This document shows, one piece after another, positions 51,301 through 52,478 of a stretch of DNA of 52,478 nt (its first letter is position 1; every line of letters begins with the position of its first letter). The notes beneath the pieces are model-generated. The model worked only from the letters and a program-made list of their open reading frames with translations, was not told where the DNA came from and did not search any database. A program made the position numbers and the translations under genes. The DNA comes from Sulfuricurvum sp. (GTDB lineage: Bacteria > Campylobacterota > Campylobacteria > Campylobacterales > Sulfurimonadaceae): positions 1-52,478 of the forward strand of contig JAQTTG010000009.1 in NCBI GenBank assembly GCA_028710885.1, read 5' to 3'.

Positions 51301-52478
51301 ACACTGCCATCTGTAATTGTCGTTCCGCCATTTACTTGAATACTAGTGATAGATGTATTACCAATATCATTGGTAAATAAATTACCAGTAGCGATTGTTG
51401 TTCCTCCACCTGTCCCGTTAGACAATGCCGATTCGTTGACTGTTGCTAAATCATCACCTGCATTATAGGTAATAATCGAATCTGTAGCTGTTGATGTATC
51501 ACCATTGTCATCTATCAGTGTATAGGTAAATGTTGCCGTTCCTATTGCCGAAGGGGTATAAGTATACGTGCCATCTAGATTATCAACCAAGGAACCGCTT
51601 GATGGTGTTCCTATCGAGAGGATATGAGCATGATCCGGAAGAGAATCATTAGCAAGTAATGAAGCCTGTGTAATGATAAGTGGTGTACCTAAATATGATC
51701 CAAAAGATTCGCTCGATGCTACCGGAGTTCCATCATTTACAGGTAAAACATGTATTGTACCTAGTACAGATGAAGATGAAAGCCCTATATTATCAATTGC
51801 TTTATAATTAAAAGTTGTATCCCCATTCCAGTTGCTATCTGGCAAAAAGTAAAGTGAAATTGCATTTGAACTTGCTGTATATGCAGTATCTGTAACAACA
51901 ATTTGAGTCATTGCAGCATCTAAGTACAATACACCGTTAAGTGGTTGTGAGGTAATTACAAAACTTGCAATTGTCCCATCAACATCACTTCCTGTCAAAA
52001 TAAGCGGTATTTCAGTATCTTCATTGCCAGTTACCGTAACAGCGTTTGGTATTGGAGCATCATTGACGGGGGTAACACCGATGTTGACCGTTGATGTTGC
52101 TGTGCCGCCATTGCCATCTGAGATGGTAACGCTAAAGCTATCGCCTCCGTTGTAGTTTAGGCTCGGGGTGTAGGTCCATGTTCCATCAGGGTTAACAACG
52201 ACCACTCCGTGTACCGGATCCGTTGCTTTTGCATAGGTTAATGTATCTCCATCCACGTCGCTTCCGACTACTTGTCCCGATACTGCGGTATCTTCTGGTG
52301 TACTAACGCTGTAATTTCCGGTGGTAGGATCGAAGGTCGGGTTGGTTGGATCGTTTGGTATTGGAGCATCATTGACGGGGGTAACACCGATGTTGACCGT
52401 TGATGTTGCTGTGCCGCCATTGCCATCTGAGATGGTAACGCTAAAGCTATCGCCTCCGTTGTAGTTTAGGCTCGGGGT
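48360..52478 (-). CDS. Giant type I-secreted adhesin, C-terminal part (5' end off the window)
   Basis: About 1372 residues are visible; the frame is open to the right edge, so the true start lies outside. From N to C: two or more near-identical 103-residue cadherin/VCBS-like repeats (DGDTLTYA, GTWTYTP, NDAP motifs), further Ig-like repeats of the T1SS repeat type, a von Willebrand A domain (50400-51035) with the metal-site motif DTSGS and SDGDP, more beta-rich repeats, then RTX nonapeptide repeats (48772-49066) and a C-terminal region of about 110 residues ending in a hydrophobic/acidic tail expected of type I secretion signals. It should be exported by an ABC/HlyD/TolC system and bind calcium outside the cell, mediating attachment or biofilm growth. 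The secretion genes are not in the window. Confidence 0.93.
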   Translation of the reverse strand, partial: TPSLNYNGGDSFSVTISDGNGGTATSTVNIGVTPVNDAPIPNDPTNPTFDPTTGNYSVSTPEDTAVSGQVVGSDVDGDTLTYAKATDPVHGVVVVNPDGTWTYTPSLNYNGGDSFSVTISDGNGGTATSTVNIGVTPVNDAPIPNAVTVTGNEDTEIPLILTGSDVDGTIASFVITSQPLNGVLYLDAAMTQIVVTDTAYTASSNAISLYFLPDSNWNGDTTFNYKAIDNIGLSSSSVLGTIHVLPVNDGTPVASSESFGSYLGTPLIITQASLLANDSLPDHAHILSIGTPSSGSLVDNLDGTYTYTPSAIGTATFTYTLIDDNGDTSTATDSIITYNAGDDLATVNESALSNGTGGGTTIATGNLFTNDIGNTSITSIQVNGGTTITDGSVNDTDARAGYIGANSTYGNFVVQTTGANAGDYTYTLLHAATNTSTTNYSAQDVFTYNANGSSANLNVTIVDDAPTASDQVVTVAQSNTPKYSLVFVIDTSGSMADLVKLVNADGSVTLTTRLAAEKTALNSLITEYFNQASDIQIKIVNFNSTANIMNGGAAYTTKASVLAAINGLVTGGSTNYSDALAKTMTAVGTTPVAGRENYVYFMSDGDPTAGDTTNPVSTATYTPNYTTYLNNNPSVHSYAIGVGSGITNTTFLNQINNVDAMGDGVKDPATIVADVNQLENTLLSTVPSAFGGSIVTATTGTQKVSFGADGGYIQSITLSLDTDNNSATPDIDVTFTYDKATNQITSSVPLTGLPLNADTLTLNQTIGFKNGTLVFDFITGTYKYFTDTTPQGTSFNLSFIAVDNEGDNAQAVQTITIIDGKPFANADTDTLYAINTFFDGNVITGLGTDGGTQLGSQLTNFAVQGSGADSIVNGAFVSSINFKGTVFDLTTNSSGTVLGGTYSIASGKLTWTNSTTGSTLIFAENGYYKYTPPTVDVPVPSTSLINKLITLTAAPLVADGITLQGELPSSTVPGSAALNYTTGTSGGVAVTGGTNNMLDNLESLVITFNHATYALGVQNLRFAITNSGATEAVTYTVYGIDGQELGQETIAATSTALFALSGKYSNVGSVVMLSDTGTAVRLYQLEFDVPTNNASATPINSEIIDYTLTDSHGNTSSTTLTLNIETNHYAGTSAGETITGSNGNDAIAGLGGDDILYGGTGNDIIQGGDGNDTLYGEADNDTLSGGAGNDILYGGAGNDTLRGDAGDDTLYGGDGNDILDGGAGNNSIYGEAGNDQLTYNTTDLVLDGGLGSDSLVLSLGSSIDFSLLDSTNNPIKNMEIIDLTLNGDHSITNLSLQDVIDLTDSNKQLIIFGDSTDHVTIKTNTAHNDWFTNGTATVTDTHSVGHMMNVYQNNLDPTVTLYVEQTIDQHLV
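48772..49066 (-). repeat. RTX calcium-binding nonapeptide repeats
   Basis: About eleven tandem units of the form GGxGNDxLY, for example GGTGNDIIQ, GGAGNDILY and GGDGNDTLY, form the usual calcium-filled beta roll near the C-terminus of the adhesin. The DNA shows matching near-repeats of about 27 bp. Confidence 0.93.
50400..51035 (-). other. von Willebrand factor A domain within the adhesin
   Basis: The domain starts YSLVFVIDTSGSMADL, which gives the DxSxS metal-ion-dependent adhesion site, continues with FNSTANIMNGGAAY, has the conserved Thr in GGSTNYSDAL and Asp in FMSDGDPTAG, and ends near FLNQINNVDAMG. All MIDAS residues are present, so it should bind a divalent ion and a protein or surface ligand. 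Confidence 0.88.
52043..52478 (-). repeat. 309-bp tandem repeat in the adhesin gene, cut by the window edge
   Basis: The 127 bases at 52043-52169 are repeated without a mismatch at 52352-52478, an offset of 309 bp, which equals 103 codons. The identity runs to the last base of the window, so more copies probably follow. Near-identical repeats of this kind expand and contract by recombination and are often miscounted in short-read assemblies. Confidence 0.9.

Noticed and set aside
52254-52256. GTG as a start codon for the adhesin
   Set aside because: The frame continues open upstream with the same repeat pattern (NPTFDPTTGNYSV and so on), so this GTG is an internal valine and the gene starts outside the window.

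Overview
The window looks like chromosomal DNA from a Campylobacterota (former Epsilonproteobacteria), most likely a Sulfuricurvum/Sulfurimonas-type free-living bacterium. The basis is inference from content: nif genes, histidine kinases with the AHQWRQPL-type H-box, MASE3 and PDC/Cache sensors, many response regulators and c-di-GMP proteins, and tightly packed genes with short overlaps. No tRNA, rRNA, CRISPR array or intact insertion sequence was recognised.

Layout. (1) 1-3892: nitrogenase cofactor-scaffold genes nifN (cut by the left edge) and nifE, both on the minus strand, unusually separated by two opposite-strand genes (a DUF2147 secreted protein and a standalone tryptophan synthase beta chain). 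nifE and nifN each have their own nearly identical sigma-54-like promoter. (2) 3894-9037: a methyltransferase, an MscS channel, a PDC-type membrane sensor, the RNA-binding protein Tex and an EF-hand protein, with a long imperfect hairpin between the last two. (3) 9235-10651: a Gly/His-rich exported protein, a NYN-type nuclease and a 60-residue YjfB-like motility protein with a sigma-28-like promoter.

(4) 10695-26765: an accessory chemosensory locus on the minus strand: cheY-cheW-mcp-STAS-cheA-cheR-PAS/pseudo-receptor-pseudo-kinase-cheD-cheB-CZB receptor, followed by a second unit (REC protein, MASE3 histidine kinase, REC-PAS-HD-GYP, OmpR-type regulator). CheA has no receiver domain, and two members are degenerate versions of signalling proteins (a receptor-like protein with a changed hairpin tip and a kinase-like protein with Ser at the phospho-His position). 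(5) 27056-37297: c-di-GMP and phosphorelay genes: PAS-GGDEF(degenerate)-EAL, Cache-PAS-GGDEF, REC-PAS-GGDEF and a 1709-residue Cache-PAS5-HisKA-REC-REC-HPt hybrid kinase. A 33-bp promoter-like motif recurs upstream of three minus-strand transcription units in regions 4 and 5 (near 16180, 26900 and 30850).

(6) 37453-43260: mostly plus-strand housekeeping genes: a hypothetical protein, an MFS exporter, and a YbgA-like protein, photolyase and DUF2867 oxidoreductase in a row. (7) 43328-48237: a compact minus-strand operon of an EAL-HDOD protein, a REC-PP2C-HATPase protein, a STAS protein and a chemoreceptor with a periplasmic CxxCH heme motif. It resembles the HsbR-HsbA partner switch of Pseudomonas, but is linked here to a heme receptor. 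(8) 48360-52478: the C-terminal part of a very large type I-secreted adhesin with cadherin/VCBS-like repeats, a von Willebrand A domain and RTX repeats; it runs off the right edge within a near-identical tandem repeat.

Taken together, regions 4, 5, 7 and 8 look like a behavioural control island joining chemotaxis, c-di-GMP, partner switching and surface adhesion. The two best candidates for something undescribed are the heme receptor/partner-switch operon beside the adhesin, and the chemotaxis operon with built-in pseudo-receptor, pseudo-kinase and STAS protein under a shared promoter motif.
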